A program made the position numbers and the translations under genes. From Cyprinodon diabolis (Eukaryota; Chordata; Actinopteri; Cyprinodontiformes; Cyprinodontidae), in assembly GCA_030533445.1 (NCBI GenBank), contig CM060076.1, positions 25,964,603 through 26,028,602 on the forward strand: 64,000 bases of DNA, given 5' to 3'. The number at the start of each line of letters is the position of its first letter. Positions within the stretch are counted from its first letter, which is position 1. Below are positions 12,801-25,804 of this stretch, one piece after another. The notes below the pieces were generated by a model. The model saw only the letters and a program-made list of their open reading frames with translations, was not told the DNA's origin and did not search any database.

Positions 12801-13387
12801 CGTTTTTCAGTATATTCATTGTTGTAAAACATTATTATTTTATAAGCATGTTTCTCAGCTTGAATTTCGTTTCCCTTTAAATTAAGGTCACCTCTTAAGG
12901 GAAGTTTGAAAAAAAAGCTAGTTTTTGAAATCATTATATATTATTTGTCATTTTTATATTAAAACTTAATTGAGAAAAAAAAATCCATTACTTGGATTCT
13001 GTAAGTCCACCTTAGGCCTCTTTCAACAGATGGCCGCCCCTGGTTATTTAACATTTTAGTTAAGTTAGTTGTTTTTACAAATTAAACATTCTTTCCCTGA
13101 AACAGCGTTAATCACAACCAACGATTTTAATTGTCTACAACTTCAGTTCATTTAACACTTAACATCATAATAATGAGTCTAAGCTGAGAGTAAACATTTA
13201 GGATAATTAGCATCCCTAGAGAAAGCTAAAGGCTAACATTAGGTTACTAACTTGTTAGCCGAAGCAGAGGTCTTACCAAATTCTATTATTTTAATTTAAA
13301 AGTATTAACAACAGTCAAAAAAAAAAGGTTCATATCTTTAACTAATCTACTGTTGTGCTATATAAAGGCTGAAAACCGCAGTCTCAC

Positions 13388-13560
13388 CATGATGTTCGAC
13401 TTTTTACCCGACCGTTTTCTTCCAACGGTGATATCAGCTCTAGTTTAGATCAGAACTTCTAAATAACACCCCATAATAATAAACTGCCATAGTGGAACCA
13501 GCTAGTTCACCCTGTGACGTTTCCTTTGACCCGGAAGTACTTCATAAAGCATATTTTGTA
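13388..13560 (-). promoter_or_regulatory. Possible promoter and 5' non-coding exon of entpd5
   Basis: On the minus strand a good splice donor (CATCATG followed by GTGAGACTG) ends at 13388. A CCGGAAGT ETS-type site lies just upstream, near 13530. A TGACGTCA CRE-type palindrome sits near 13697. This is the only promoter-like segment between entpd5 and aldh6a1. The link to entpd5 is inference; transcript evidence would be needed. Confidence 0.3.
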
Positions 13561-13747
13561 AAATTATTTTAGATATAGCTTGGTTAAATGTACAAAAGAA
13601 ATTGTTGGACGGTTAAAACTTCCTATTTGCTATTTCTATTTTATTTATTTAAAATAAGATCTACTTTTTGCAAAACCAAGCTGGACACGGCGTTGATGAC
13701 GTCACACAAGGCACAAAAAAAACCCGTAGGAAAAAAATATGCTCCCC

Positions 13748-14587
13748 TATGGTAGAGGATTAGGGCCACTGAAAAAGGTTAAAAAAGTTACCTGATTTTT
13801 GAATTTTTGAAGAAAAAAAAATTTACTCTCGGGATTCTGACTTTAATCTCAGAATTCTGACTTTTTCCTCAGAATTCTGACTTTAATCTCAGAATTCTAA
13901 CTTTAATCTCAGAATTCTGAATTTTTCTCATTATTCTTACTTTAATATCAGAATTCTGACTTTAATCTCAGAATTCTAACTTTAATCTCAGATTTCTGAC
14001 TTTTTCTCAGAATTCTGACTTTTATCTCAGATCTCTTACTTTCATCTCAGAATTGTGACCTTTTCTCAGAATTCTGACTTTAATCTCAAAATTCTGCCTT
14101 TTTCTCAGAATCTTACTTTAATCTCAAAATTCTTACTTTAATCTCAGAATTATGACTTTTTCTGAGAATTCTCACTTTAAGCTCAGAAATCTTACTTTAT
14201 TCTTAAAATTCTGACTGAATTCTTACAGCTAAGAAACATGTTAGCATCAAGCTGTAGCCATGTCTGTTTTAGACACTAAATTAGCTATCTTGTTTTAATC
14301 ATCCTCCGCTCTTCCATTAATGAAATAGCATCAAAGGGGTGACTAAAAAGTCACCTAATTCCGTCATTTTCCACCAATGTGTCACTGGCCCTCTTACACA
14401 ACTCACATCTGTGTTTAAGCTGAGTGCTCCCACAAAAAAATTCTGAGATTTAAGTCAGAAATCTGAAAAAAAAAAGTCAGAATTCTGAGATTAAAGCCAG
14501 AATTCTGACTTTACCATATTAAACTAAAATAATATTTAAAAATCAGTTAAGTTTTTTTTTTTTCAGTGGCCCTAATCCTCTTCCATA
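13748..14587. mobile_element. Non-autonomous DNA transposon enclosing a 20-bp tandem array
   Basis: The ends are inverted repeats of about 29 bp with one mismatch, sharing the core AGAGGATTAGGGCCACTGA (TATGGTAG... at the left, TATGGAAG... read inward from the right). They are flanked by a 6-bp direct repeat CTCCCC (13742-13747 and 14588-14593). The interior has no coding potential. It is filled by a degenerate roughly 20-bp tandem repeat (next entry), with inverted copies near 14440-14510. The transposase superfamily was not identified. Confidence 0.8.
13825..14220. repeat. Degenerate tandem array, unit about 20 bp
   Basis: About twenty copies of a unit like AGAATTCTGACTTTAATCTC, with variants ending TTTTTCTC. 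Unit length drifts by one or two bases. Inverted copies occur at about 14440-14510 in the same transposon, so the array can fold back on itself. Confidence 0.9.
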
Positions 14588-15677
14588 CTCCCCTGTATTT
14601 TAACACCAGTTTTTTTCCAAATCTTTTTGATCAGTTTGCAATCCGCAATATTTTTTTTTTAAATCAAACCCAATATTTATTAAGGCTCTATTTAACCATT
14701 TTAATTAATTGTAGAGACAAAAACAGTCCTAAATATGTTTAAACCCTATATACTGTTCAAATCCAAATCCACATTTTCTAATTCTAACATTCTGGATCAT
14801 CAGCTTGGTCATTCCTTAGTAGCTATATTTTCCCCAGAAATATCTGCCCTCTATAAATAATTTAGCGTGCATTAATTAAGGACAAAGTGCAAAGAAATCA
14901 ATGTTCACTCAACACAAGTGTTTTTATTAAAAACAGTTCACAACATCCTTACTGTTTTCTTTTATCAACTCCAAGGGAATCAAGATGACACACTTTAAAG
15001 AGGCAAAATGATTAATGCTTTTCTTTCGGATACTGTAACATCAGTGTAAACAGTGTAATCTTGGATACTTTATCAAACCGGATTCTTAATGATTAAATTC
15101 AAGAGATGTAAAGATATCCAGGCTATCATTAACATATTTAAGGCTACCAATTTAATCTGACACGAATGGTAGTCCATAACCAAAGGCAATAATAAATGCA
15201 GGTATCAGCACTTGGTATTTTATCATTTCTGATGGAGTAAAACAGCAGCTTTGTTCATGCTTGTAACAGTTCTATTCACATTTAAGTCCAACAGTCCCAA
15301 CATCAGGTAAATAAAACTAATGCTTTATGAAGTGCGAAATTGTAGTATTCATTTTGCAGCTCAAGAACAGACATCTTCTCCTTGTAGGGCAATTTGATGC
15401 CAGAGCTCTCAGTGGGCTATAAAACTGACTGACAATGATTAAGTCACCATCCCCCAGGTCTGTTCAGGACGTGCAAGAGAACTGGTTGGAAAATACAGCA
15501 AACGTATGAAAACCATGGCATCGTTCTGTGCTTATGTGCATCCTTTACAGAGAAAGAAATGTCAGCAATTTGTTATTAAGTTATCCTCATCTAAAGAGAA
15601 CAGTTTTAATCTTTCCAAACAGTTAAAAAAATTGAAGTGACCAAAAACTATTTAGAAGTCAGTGATGCATAAACTGC
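14588..15677 (-). other. 3' untranslated region of aldh6a1 and short flank
   Basis: This stretch follows the aldh6a1 stop codon. If the AATAAA at 14923-14928 (minus strand) is used, the 3' UTR runs from 15677 to about 14905. No coding signal is seen. Confidence 0.6.
14923..14928 (-). terminator. Candidate polyadenylation signal of aldh6a1
   Basis: TTTATT on the plus strand reads AATAAA on the minus strand, about 750 bases past the stop codon. It is the clearest such signal before the neighbouring transposon. Confidence 0.5.
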
Positions 15678-18600
15678 TTAGCGTCCCATCGTTGGCATGG
15701 TGACAGCAGGGCTCGTCACGGTGGCGTCCCCTGCCTTCCACTGAGACGTCACAGTCTTGATCTGAGTGAAGAACTGAATACCCTGGTGGTGAAAGTGGAG
15801 TGGATTTGTCAGCAAGTCAAAGGGAAAACATGTTTAGTCTCTGGGATTATCAATGCAAATCATCCTAAAAAAAAAAAAAAAAAAAAGACTTTTTTTTTTG
15901 TCTTTTTACCTGCTTGCCATAGAAGTTGGTATCTCCTCTGAAAGAACCTCTGGAGCCAGTAAAGGAGAACATGGGCAGGGGGACGGGGATGGGTACGTTC
16001 ACCCCAATCTTAACAAAAGCATAAAAACACCTATGAATACTTGCCAAAATGGGAGGACAAGTCTAAAGCAGAATAAACCAACAAAATGTAAAACATTGGG
16101 AAAAGAATCTGGATTAAGCGATTCTGCAGAATCTAAGAGAACTTGTTGAACATAGATGAACGGAAATCTAAAAACCACATTTTAAACAACCCATCTCCAT
16201 GATAAAGAGCACGTTTGATCATTTCAAGTGTTCACTGGAGCTCTGCCGAGCCATTTTATTCAGCGCCATGTTGCACATTTTGTCACTCAAATTGGTTTCA
16301 GGTCTATCCAGCTGCATCCAGAAGCAATTTGGTCTATGTTATTAATAACTCTGCCTGGAAACTGACAATGAACAGTGAGGTTCTACAGTGTTGTGCATAT
16401 ACAAATTCATCAAGCAATGACAGTCTAAGACGCTAATGCAAATGAGCTTTAAGTCATAAACCACTGATGATTTATAAATATCTTCAGCCAGGAGAAAAGG
16501 AGATGATCAAAACACAATAAACCACCAGTTCCAGGTGTGCAGCTGAGATTAGGATCACAGATTCAAAAGCAACTAAATCTCCATTAAAGCTTAAAACCAT
16601 TTTTTTTGTATAAATCTTCATTCTGGTGTCTTTTATAAACCCCCTCACCTGTCCTACATCCACTTCATGTGTATATTTGCGCGCTGTGGCTCCATTGGTG
16701 GTAAAGATGGCCGTGCCGTTGCCATAAGGGTTTCTGTTGATCAAAGATATGGCTTCATCGAGCGTGTCGGCTTCAAGGATTATGAGCACCGGCCCAAAGA
16801 TCTCCTCCTTGTAGCATTTCATGTCAGGCTGAAAAGAAAAGGAAAGATGAGAGAAGAGCTTCCCTGTGAAAAAGGAAAATTCTGGGCATCATTAAGGTAT
16901 CCCACTGCTGCTAGTATCCCCATTTCTGCTGAAGATAATGAACAGTGCTATAGATATATTTTGTAATATTTCAAACAACTTCTTATTTAAGGAATTTGAA
17001 AAACTCCAGAAACCTTGATGCAAGAGGAAGGACGCTACTTTGAGAAAACTGAAAGTTATTAGAGTGATTCATTAGTCTGAAATAGACTGCATTAGCGCGA
17101 TAGGCAGGGGAAAAAAATCTGCATTTTCCTCAGATTAACCCTACAGTGGCCAAAACCACACATCCATTAATCTCCAACAGAAGCAGTAAAAAAATAGGAA
17201 AACCTTTGATTCTGACAAACAGTGAGACTGTTGGTTTTTTTTGCCTCTGATAATAACTTCTGCACCAAAATAAGTTCTGCAGAAATGAGACGTGCTTGGT
17301 TATTAATATCATTTCCATTTCATTTTCAGAACCACATACAGGGATATGCAGCTCCATAGGAAAATAGCTCATTTTTTCTAATTAAAAAAAAAATCATTAA
17401 TAAAAACACCTGGAATCCAGGCTGTCCATTCTATTAGGCAGGCAAAAGTATTCATACCCCTCAACCTTTCCACAACTGACCTAAATGTCTTTTTCTGGGG
17501 ATTTGTACATCAAGAACCAAATCACATCAAAAAAAGAAAGAAAAAGAATAATATTATATATCCCTCTGCGTCTACACACACTTCAAAATTCTGCACTACT
17601 TTGGCCGATAACATCAAATCCCCCCAATTTACACAAAACTTTAATGTTGCAATGAAAACTTTTGTAAGAAGCTGTAGATTTGGATTCCCATTCTCACCCT
17701 GACGTTGCTTAAGATGGTGGGTCCAACAAAGTTTCCGTTTTCATATCCTTTGACGTGAATGTTCCTCCCATCCAGCAGCAGCTTAGCACCTTCATTAACG
17801 CCACTCTGGATCAAATGCTCCACCTTAGCCTTCGCCTCAGGGGAGATCAGGGGCCCCACATCGGCCCCAGGTTGATCACCTGAAGAAAAACAATACTATT
17901 TTCTTTACAAACAGGCAACCTGAACAAAGCTTTGTTTTTTTCATAAAACGCTTGATAATAGATAACACTTTGGACTGATTGGCATAAAAACATTCCTCTT
18001 CTTGTTACCTGCATTTACGCGCAGCGATCTGGAGCGCTCCACCAGCTCTGGGAGCCAGTCACGAGACTCTCCGACAAAAATAGCAGTGGAGAGAGCCATG
18101 CATCGCTGACCAGCGGCTCCAAAGGCAGCCCCCACCAGCTGGTTGATGGTGTTCTCTTTGTTGGCGTCAGGCATCACCACACCATGGTTCTTTGCACCCT
18201 AAATGCCAAAAGAAAGAAAAAAAAAAAGCAAGCACAGATGTCGATATGTTCATTTTTACAGAAAATAATGGCCTTTCTAATTAAAGATTGGAGCATTTAA
18301 GAGTGTTCAGTGAAGCGCTCCGAGTACCATGTTGGACTGAACCCTCTTTCCATTCTTGGAGCCCCGCTCGTAGATGTACTCTCCTGCCTGGTTGGATCCC
18401 ACAAAGCTGATGGCTTTAATGGCCGGATGGTCACAGATAAAATTCACAGCTTCACAAAGGAGAGAGAAAAAAAAAAGAAAGAAGGTTGAGCCTTTTTTTT
18501 CTTTAAAAGAAAAAAGAAATGTTTTGGACTCGCATCACAAATCAGAACTTTATGCCAGTTTTCTGCAATATCATAGGAATGGATTTATGAACTAGAAGGA

Positions 18601-21600
18601 TTTAACGCTAATGTGTTTATTGCTCCCTTGAAAATAGCTGTTGTCTTTTCCTTGGGGGTTTCCCGGCAGGGAAAATACCTCATTAAACGCCTCAGATAAT
18701 GCTGTGCTTCCTCTTGTCACCGGTAAAATATCCCGAGTTTGACTCTTTGTTTACTCTTGCTTATATTTCTGTGTGAATTGGCATCATGTGTCAGTTGTAA
18801 AGCTGCTGCAGTTTTCAGCAAAGGTCAGTCAGAAAACAAATGGACAGTTCTTTGTGTCTGTCGCCTAAATCACATTACATAAATCTAAGTGTGTGTTTAT
18901 AATGTGAAAGATCAAAAAGTTAAAAAAAAAAGGATATAAATAGAGTGCAGATATTTCCTTTCTGGACTGGATTCTGTTGCTTACAACTAATTCATGCTGA
19001 GAAGCCCAGAAAGAACAAGGAGTCACACGCTCACCTGCATGCTGCCCATGGATGATATTTAGAGTACCATCTGGTGCTCCTGCATCCTGGAGCAATTTGG
19101 CCAGGAGCATGGTGCAGCCTGGGACGCGCTCGGATGGCTTCATCAAATATGTGTTTCCGCACACCATCCCAATGGGGAACATCCACAGAGGAATCATGGC
19201 AGGGAAGTTGAAGGGGGCGATGCCGGCGCAGACTCCGAGGGGCAGGCGGTACGTGTACGTGTCCATGTCCTTAGTGATGGAGGGCAAGGTTTCACCCAGC
19301 ATGAGGGAGGTGATGCTGCAGGCGTGCTCCACCACCTCTGAAGGGAGGAGAGGGGGATAATGACTAAACCTTTAATTGAGCAGAGAAAATAGCCAAAACG
19401 CTCCAAATTGCTATTTCAATTGCTCCAGCCATTATGAGGCAAATTTCACATTGCATTGCTATTAAACCAAATGTTAAACGCCACACAACCGAAAGCTGAA
19501 ATGTTACTGGAACCAGTTTGTTCGCCCGTCTACAGACTGGAAGTGTTTAGATATCTGGTTAAAGAGATGAACCCGCTACCCTCTGCCTGGTTGTGTCCAT
19601 TAGGAAAAAATGAGAAGGCTTACACCTGCCTCCCTAAGCCTCCATAATAGATGGTGTATGTCGGTGATAAAGACAAGACAGCAGATGCGTGAGACGTGAT
19701 TACGTCTAGAGTGATGTTTCCAAAAATGTACAGTACATGTCAAAACTATTCAAACTTCCTGAATTTAAGGTTTTATGTGAGAAATCCTATTAAACACATT
19801 AAAAGAAAAAGTGTTGCATTTATCCAAAGCTGCTGCACCCTAAATGCACCAGGAAGCGTTATCACAAATCCTTTCTCCCAGCAGCTGTAAGACTTTATAA
19901 CCATCACTGTTCTCAACAACCTCAACAAGTTTTATAGATTCATGCTGATTTTCTATCTTAGTTAAATAACATACTGGTCTTACATTGCCATTTTTCATAT
20001 ATCCATTACTGTAAAAATGTCCACAGCTCTTATTGTTGTTTTTTTTTTATTCTCCGGATGCATAGTATTTATATTGTAGAAAAAAACTGTACAGTACAGT
20101 ATTTTATTTGCTTATTTTCTTAACTCTGTAACTTATTCTTTATTTTTATACACTTTTCTAAGGTCCACATTGTTTGAGCACTGCTGCTACTGTATAACCT
20201 TTTGCTGCTGTAACACCACAATTTCCCCTTTGTGGAACAACAAATGGATTTTCTATACTATTCTATCCAAAGCTGCGCAGCAATTAATTAGTAGAAAAAA
20301 CATGAATCTCTCAGAAATTCCTCTATGTGGATTAATAGATCTGTGTTTCTCTTCATCTCCTTTCCTTCATGCCGACTAAAGTTTGAATGTGAACTTCTAA
20401 AGAAAAAGTTAAATTTCCGAGTGATAAAGAAAAATTCAAACTTCAAGCACCAGTGCCCCTGTTCAGCAGAAAATCTCAACAGCAGGCAGCGGGGCTCCAA
20501 ATGGAGCCTGTCTTTCAGCTGATAATGGAAAAGTTAACTTGCCAGGAAAGTCTGAGCACAAAAACTGGGATATGCATCAATACACTTTTTTTTAACAGCT
20601 CTATCTTGTAGTTACTGAAAAAAATCATTGTTTTAAAGTTTGCAGGAATTTCTCACTTCCTCCATATGTTTCTCCTTGATGCTAGAAAGAATAAGTGCTA
20701 CTCAGTGAGGTGAAGAAAACTGTTATTCTTCTATTCCAAACAAACAGCCTGAAATTTACATTATTTAACTTTTTCACTGAACAGCTGAATAAATGATGTA
20801 GAATCAGGTCTAAATATATGAATTCTGCAGCAGTACTGCTCACTGAAGCATGTGTTTGCGTAAATGAGATAAGATCTGAGTCAGCTCCATCTGAGGAATC
20901 CTGATTTCTGATGTTTATTCAGCAGTCCTCTTAGTCTCTTCATGAAGTCAAGTCCCTAAACTCATGCCTCCAGAGGAGAAGCTAACATTTTACTCACGGA
21001 GCCCTCTGAACACATCTCCCTCTGCGTCTGCAAGCGTTTTGCCTTGCTCCAAGGTGATCACTTTTGCCAGTTCTTTCTGAAACATTGAGATCACTTAATT
21101 AGAGGAGAGATCATCCAGTCGGGGAGGTTCATTAGGGGGCTGCAGATTTCCCTACGAGGTTATCCTTAATGAGCTGCTGGTAGCGCAGGAAGATCTGCTG
21201 CCGGCTTAGGATGGACGTCTCGGACCAAGAGCGGAAAGCTTTGGAGCAGGAATCCACAGCTGCCAGCATCTCCTCCTGAGTGGCTTTGGGAACACGTCCC
21301 ACTACTTGATTGGTGGCCTGAGGAGAAGGAGGTAGAGTATTCAAAGCTGACAGAGAACAAGAAATGATTACTTGGCATGACCATTATTATTAACAACAGA
21401 ATATGTTTTTTTTCTGACATTTACAGCCCTGAATGTTTATGAGATGAGATGGATGTGTTCCAAAGCAATAATCACCCATCACAGCGTAGCTAGAGGCGAA
21501 TACTTCACAAGCTCCACAGCAGGATGGGTTCTTAACTATTTTTACACTCTTATTTTTCGAATGAATTCATATGAAACCCCATCAAAAAAGCAGTGAAAAT

Positions 21601-23520
21601 CTGAACAATGTAGAGAAAATGATGCAGTGTTTCAAATTAAAATATGAAAAATGTTGTGCTGGGTTCACACAGCAATCTTCAAACAATCTGAAGTGTCAGA
21701 GACCCAAAACATAACGAAAAAGATGTAACTAGAAATCTACATTCAATTAATTTTACATTTTTTAAACAAATATGAGTTTTTTGATTCTGATTCTTGAAGC
21801 CGAAGTTGTTTTTTCAATCTCATTTTCATGAAAAAAAAAATTAGATAATGATTTAAACGAAAATAAACCCAAATTATTACCAAAATATTAACAGACAGTA
21901 ACAGAGGGAATTGCAATTTATTAATTTGACCTCAGGACATGGATTGCTGCAGTCATGAATCAGCAAACGCATCCATTTAAAAAAAAGCTAGTATTAGACA
22001 AAAACATCAGCCAGCTGGACTGATGGCCAGCCTCTAGATATGATGAGTTTGGTTCAACAGAGAGCCACACAAAACAGCAATAATTAGATTTCAGAGAGGA
22101 AATCTTACAAAGCCTTTAGAGATCAGATTAAGTAAACATGATAGATGAGGAAGAGGCAAGGATGATAGTTTATAGGCTAGCCGTGACAGTGAGACAACAG
22201 AAAAAGGAAAAGTGTAGTTTAAAAGGAGTCAAGCAGTAAAAGCAGGTGCACTACTTGCCACAATTGATATGGGTTTGGATTATGATGGATTTTTTTTCTC
22301 AGGAAACAATTTCTAATTCACTATACCTCACACTGAACAAGGAGTTCTTCATTCTGCCGGTGGGGGGGGGCACCACACGCTATGATGCACTACTCTGTGT
22401 TGGTCTAATCACGAAATATTTAGTGAACACACTGAGGCTCGTGACGAATTGTGAAAAACATTCAGGGTATAACATTCATTTTGAAAGGCACTGTAATTTA
22501 CAAAACAGGACAAGTTCCTGCCGAGCGTGAATACTCACAGGGTTGTGGATGTCTAGCCATTCAGACGAGCTGGACTCCACAAACTTCCCATCAATGAACA
22601 GTTTGGTTGTCGGCTGGAAGATAAAAGAAGCGTATAATTAAACCCCTTTTCCTGCATGATTACATTCTTAATAACTTTACTGACAACATCTATCAATCAC
22701 CACAAAGTGTGCAGAGGGTGATGCGTCTCCTTGAAGCATTACATGGTTGCTTGGTTGCAATTAAACGACAATAATTTGGCTTAATGATATCCATCTACCT
22801 GCTGAATGTTTTAGTAAAGCGTAGAAAGTAGGAAAAGATGTTTGGAAATAACCAGAGGTTTTCCAGGCATTGATTAAACAAAAGGATCCAACAGTGGAGC
22901 AAATATGAGCAGCAAATTTAAACAAACCAGTTCCCTATTACTGGATGATTTTAAATAAACTTCCTGGCAATGCTCCAGTCTTCTGCAATAATTTAACAGC
23001 TTTAATCTCATTTAAAACTCTTCACATTTGTTACTGGCTCAGTGATTTAGCCTCTTGGCTCTAGAAGAAAAAAAATAGTTTTAAATGCAACAAAACCTTA
23101 AACAAAAGATTAATAGTTGAACAAATAATACTTAAAATGATTAAAATTAAATGAATGTCCAATGCAGCAGTCCAAAGAGTGACTTTGTGGCCCTTTCCTA
23201 AATATAAAGTAAATTGGATAACAAACATTCAGCAGATTACAATTGGCAAAATACAGCAAGGGTTTCAGGTGTAAGTTCTCATTTTGTTGGTCATAATTCA
23301 GTTAAAATAACTGTTAGAACAGAAAAACATTCAAACTCCTCAAAAAGCAGGAAAAGCACAGGCCTCCTTAATATTAGGCCCTGTTCAGACCTACAATCAT
23401 TTGTTCTTTTTCTCTATAAAGTAAACAACCCATTTTCAGCACGTTGATTTTGGTTCTACAGCTCAAAATATCTGAACACCACTGGACTTATATGAAATTT
23501 TAGAAATATTTAAAACAAAA

Positions 23521-23601
<81 letters not shown>

Positions 23602-25804
23602 AAATAGCCAAAAAAATTGTATAAGGTGATATTCTCAACATGAAGGCATTTTTACAAAATGAGGTAGGTGGTCGTCAACTCAAGGCTCCGTAACGACTCC
23701 TAACAATATCTAAATAACAAAACAAAACAAATCCCAACAACCTGGTGAGATCCATAATGTCAAATAACACCTTAATGATATCAGTTGAGATAACCCTCTC
23801 AGTGAACTTTAGCGTTAAGGGACCCATCACCTGCTTTTGGTGTGGGCTGCTGCAGAAAGACTGCATCCCAAGCTCTGAGGATCTTACCAATATGCAAAAT
23901 ATAAAAGTCTGACTTTTGGACTATTAAACAACTTCTGCATTTGAAACAACTCTAAGCCAAACTAATTTTCACACATTATTATGCCAAGGATGTTATATAT
24001 CTGTGATGCATTGTTTAGCTGCATCTCAAATTTTTCTGTGAACTCTCTGAGCTACTACTACTATGTTGAGCCCCTGTGACATTATTACTTGTACTTTAAA
24101 TGTTTCTGTTTCTATTCTGTTTTGTTAATCATTTGGGGTTTAAGTTCTTTCTAATTAAAGATTGTCTTGTTTTATTGCAGACTATAAAGGATGCAAGGAA
24201 AATTACCCTAAACCAAGGATTTGATGAAGAATAGGATTCAAGATAGAGAAACTCTGGGGCATTGTTTGATCCCACATGATCATTTCTGATGACAACACAT
24301 TACTAGTTCCTCTCCGTTAATCTGTTCGACTAACTCAGCTCAGAATGAAAACCAGATACAGCAGGATATGTCCTCTTGATATATCACACATAAACTGTGA
24401 AAAACCACACTTCTGGTCAAATATCAAAATGAGTAATGGATGATTACTGTCTCACCAGTTGATTAAAGAAAATAATTTAAATGGAAATTTACTAGCATTT
24501 GAAAGACCTCAAAAAAACAAAAACAAAACAACACACCATGTCCCCAAACATTATACATTTAATAATAGGTGGGAAAACAAAAACACCGACATCTATCCTT
24601 CCAGGAAATGTTACAAAGCCATTTATAATGCTTTGTAAACCCACAAACCAAAGCCAGAGCCGTTATCCACAAATGGAAGACAGATTATAAGCCATGAAAA
24701 CCGTCAAGGAGCAGGGCCCTACCAAATGAAACAAGGAACAAACAATGACACAAAATGGGTTGTAGACTGAGTTTTAATAAAATAAAATAATAAAAAAACT
24801 GGTGTCACAGTCAAAATGCACGTCAGTCTGAAACGCTTAAAACAGACCTGAGAAATTCCTCCATGGAGATGTAAAGACTAATTTTTATTTTGTGGTGTTG
24901 CTTGTTGCCAATGTTGACTTTTGGGGGGGTTACAAAGAGATGGATTCATATGATTTTTTTTTTTATGGTAACCATAAAATCTGCCCTTCTAACCTATTTA
25001 ATACGCTGTGCAATAATTCTTTTAAATAAGACACTTCAGCTGTTATAGTTATCTCAATAAATTACCGTTGTACTTTTCCTGGTAGAACTTTAATGTACAA
25101 CGCCAAATCATGTGTATAAGTCACCTTAAATCTCTGCCTTATGTATTTATTATTTTTCATATATAGTCCATGCATATTTTCCTCCATTTGGCACCTTCTT
25201 TTGACCATTTAGCCGATGAGACAAGTGAATTTCTCCCCTGTGATCAATAAAGTCTATCTTATATCATCTTAAAAATGCATATTGGGTTTATTTGGTTGAA
25301 GAAATCGGTAAGGGGATAAATGCTTTGTTCTTTCTCCATCCTGTAAAGAAACATCGAAACCTGATAAACAGGTTCATCACTAAAACTTGATGTACTGTGA
25401 TTTCTTTGAGTTTTGTAACAGCAGCTGGGTGTCAGGAGTCAGAGCTTACCACTGAGGAAGAGGAGTAGCGCGTGCGACCAAGCTGCAGAGGAGCCTGCAG
25501 GAGAACAACACACCCCAATATTAACCAACTTAATTTGCTGCCAACGAACAGTAAAAAAAAATGTGTCTAAATGTATCACATGTGTATAAGTCACAACGAA
25601 ATGTAGCTAAAAAAACAACCTCATTATCTGAATTTGGCCTTAACTACTTGAAGAAAAGGGGAGTGGAAGGTTTCCAACGTGTATGACTTTATTAGCTAAA
25701 CAGCTTAGCCTTCATTAGTTGCACATGCATTTAAGAGAAGCTTTTTTCATTATTAAGAGTTGTACCTTGCTTTTTAACAGTGACCGAAGCATAAGCGCTG
25801 CCAT
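15678..25804 (-). CDS. aldh6a1: Methylmalonate-semialdehyde dehydrogenase (acylating), mitochondrial, complete, 12 coding exons
   Basis: CoA-dependent aldehyde dehydrogenase that converts methylmalonate and malonate semialdehydes to propionyl- and acetyl-CoA in valine and thymine catabolism, in the mitochondrial matrix (established knowledge). Coding exons in transcript order: 25804-25766, 25494-25450, 22613-22539, 21317-21156, 21076-20998, 19337-19035, 18449-18328, 18198-18009, 17879-17698, 16828-16649, 16008-15910, 15782-15678. Every junction is GT-AG and in phase, giving 526 aa (human 535). The N-terminus ([13 protein letters not shown], then RTRYSSSSV) is a basic, serine-rich presequence. 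ALDH landmarks include [21 protein letters not shown], the catalytic cysteine at about residue 308 in [19 protein letters not shown], and the C-terminal [11 protein letters not shown]. Shadow frames in exons are spurious. The gene is divergent from the SAM-domain gene at 26306. Confidence 0.97.
17440..17645. mobile_element. Tc1/mariner-like terminal fragment
   Basis: The segment begins with GGCAAAAGTATTCATACCCCT and continues in the manner of the terminal region of a fish Tc1-like miniature family (trailing positions resemble the ends of the elements near 31.1, 37.8 and 41.3 kb). It lies in an aldh6a1 intron and carries no coding sequence. Family assignment is from memory of the consensus. 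Confidence 0.4.
19835..20272 (+). mobile_element. LINE 3'-end fragment (Rex1/L2-like)
   Basis: The stretch has the layout of a fish LINE tail: a degenerate C-terminal coding remnant, a T-rich segment, then CACTGCTGCTACTGTA, AATTTCCCCTTTGTGG and a TTCTATACTATTCTATCC end. It is plus-strand inside the minus-strand aldh6a1 intron between exons 5 and 6, so it is antisense to the gene. It is 5'-truncated, as usual for LINE copies. Confidence 0.6.
21318..22538. other. aldh6a1 intron 3
   Basis: Intron between coding exons 3 and 4. It is A/T-rich, with a short G run near 22363-22371. No gene or clear repeat family was recognised. Confidence 0.5.
23524..23599. repeat. (TA)n microsatellite
   Basis: A nearly pure AT dinucleotide run of about 76 bp, inside an aldh6a1 intron. 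It is likely to vary in length between individuals. Confidence 0.97.
25180..25262 (+). mobile_element. Retroposon 3' tail fragment
   Basis: It ends with GAATTTCTCCCCTGTGATC and AATAAAGTCTATCTTATATC, the usual tail pattern of fish LINE/SINE copies (a 'gggatcaataaagt' type end followed by a simple TCTTA-like repeat). Only the tail remains. Confidence 0.4.

Larger units (their letters stand above)
8240..13747. other. 5' flank and probable first intron of entpd5, repeat-rich
   Basis: There is no further coding exon. Because the first coding exon of entpd5 has a splice acceptor 7 nt before its ATG, at least part of this stretch is probably its first intron. It contains a fossil hAT transposase with a BED finger (about 9552-9840). 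Near 13.4-13.6 kb there is a possible promoter and 5' exon. Otherwise I see only A/T-rich sequence. Confidence 0.45.
22614..25449. other. aldh6a1 intron 2
   Basis: The largest aldh6a1 intron, between coding exons 2 and 3. It holds a long TA microsatellite (23524-23599) and a short LINE/SINE-type tail near 25180-25262. The remaining open frames have no recognisable domain. Confidence 0.55.

Noticed and set aside
15853..16149. 98-codon plus-strand frame starting in a poly-A run
   Set aside because: It is antisense to aldh6a1 exon 11 and intron and has low-complexity lysine content.
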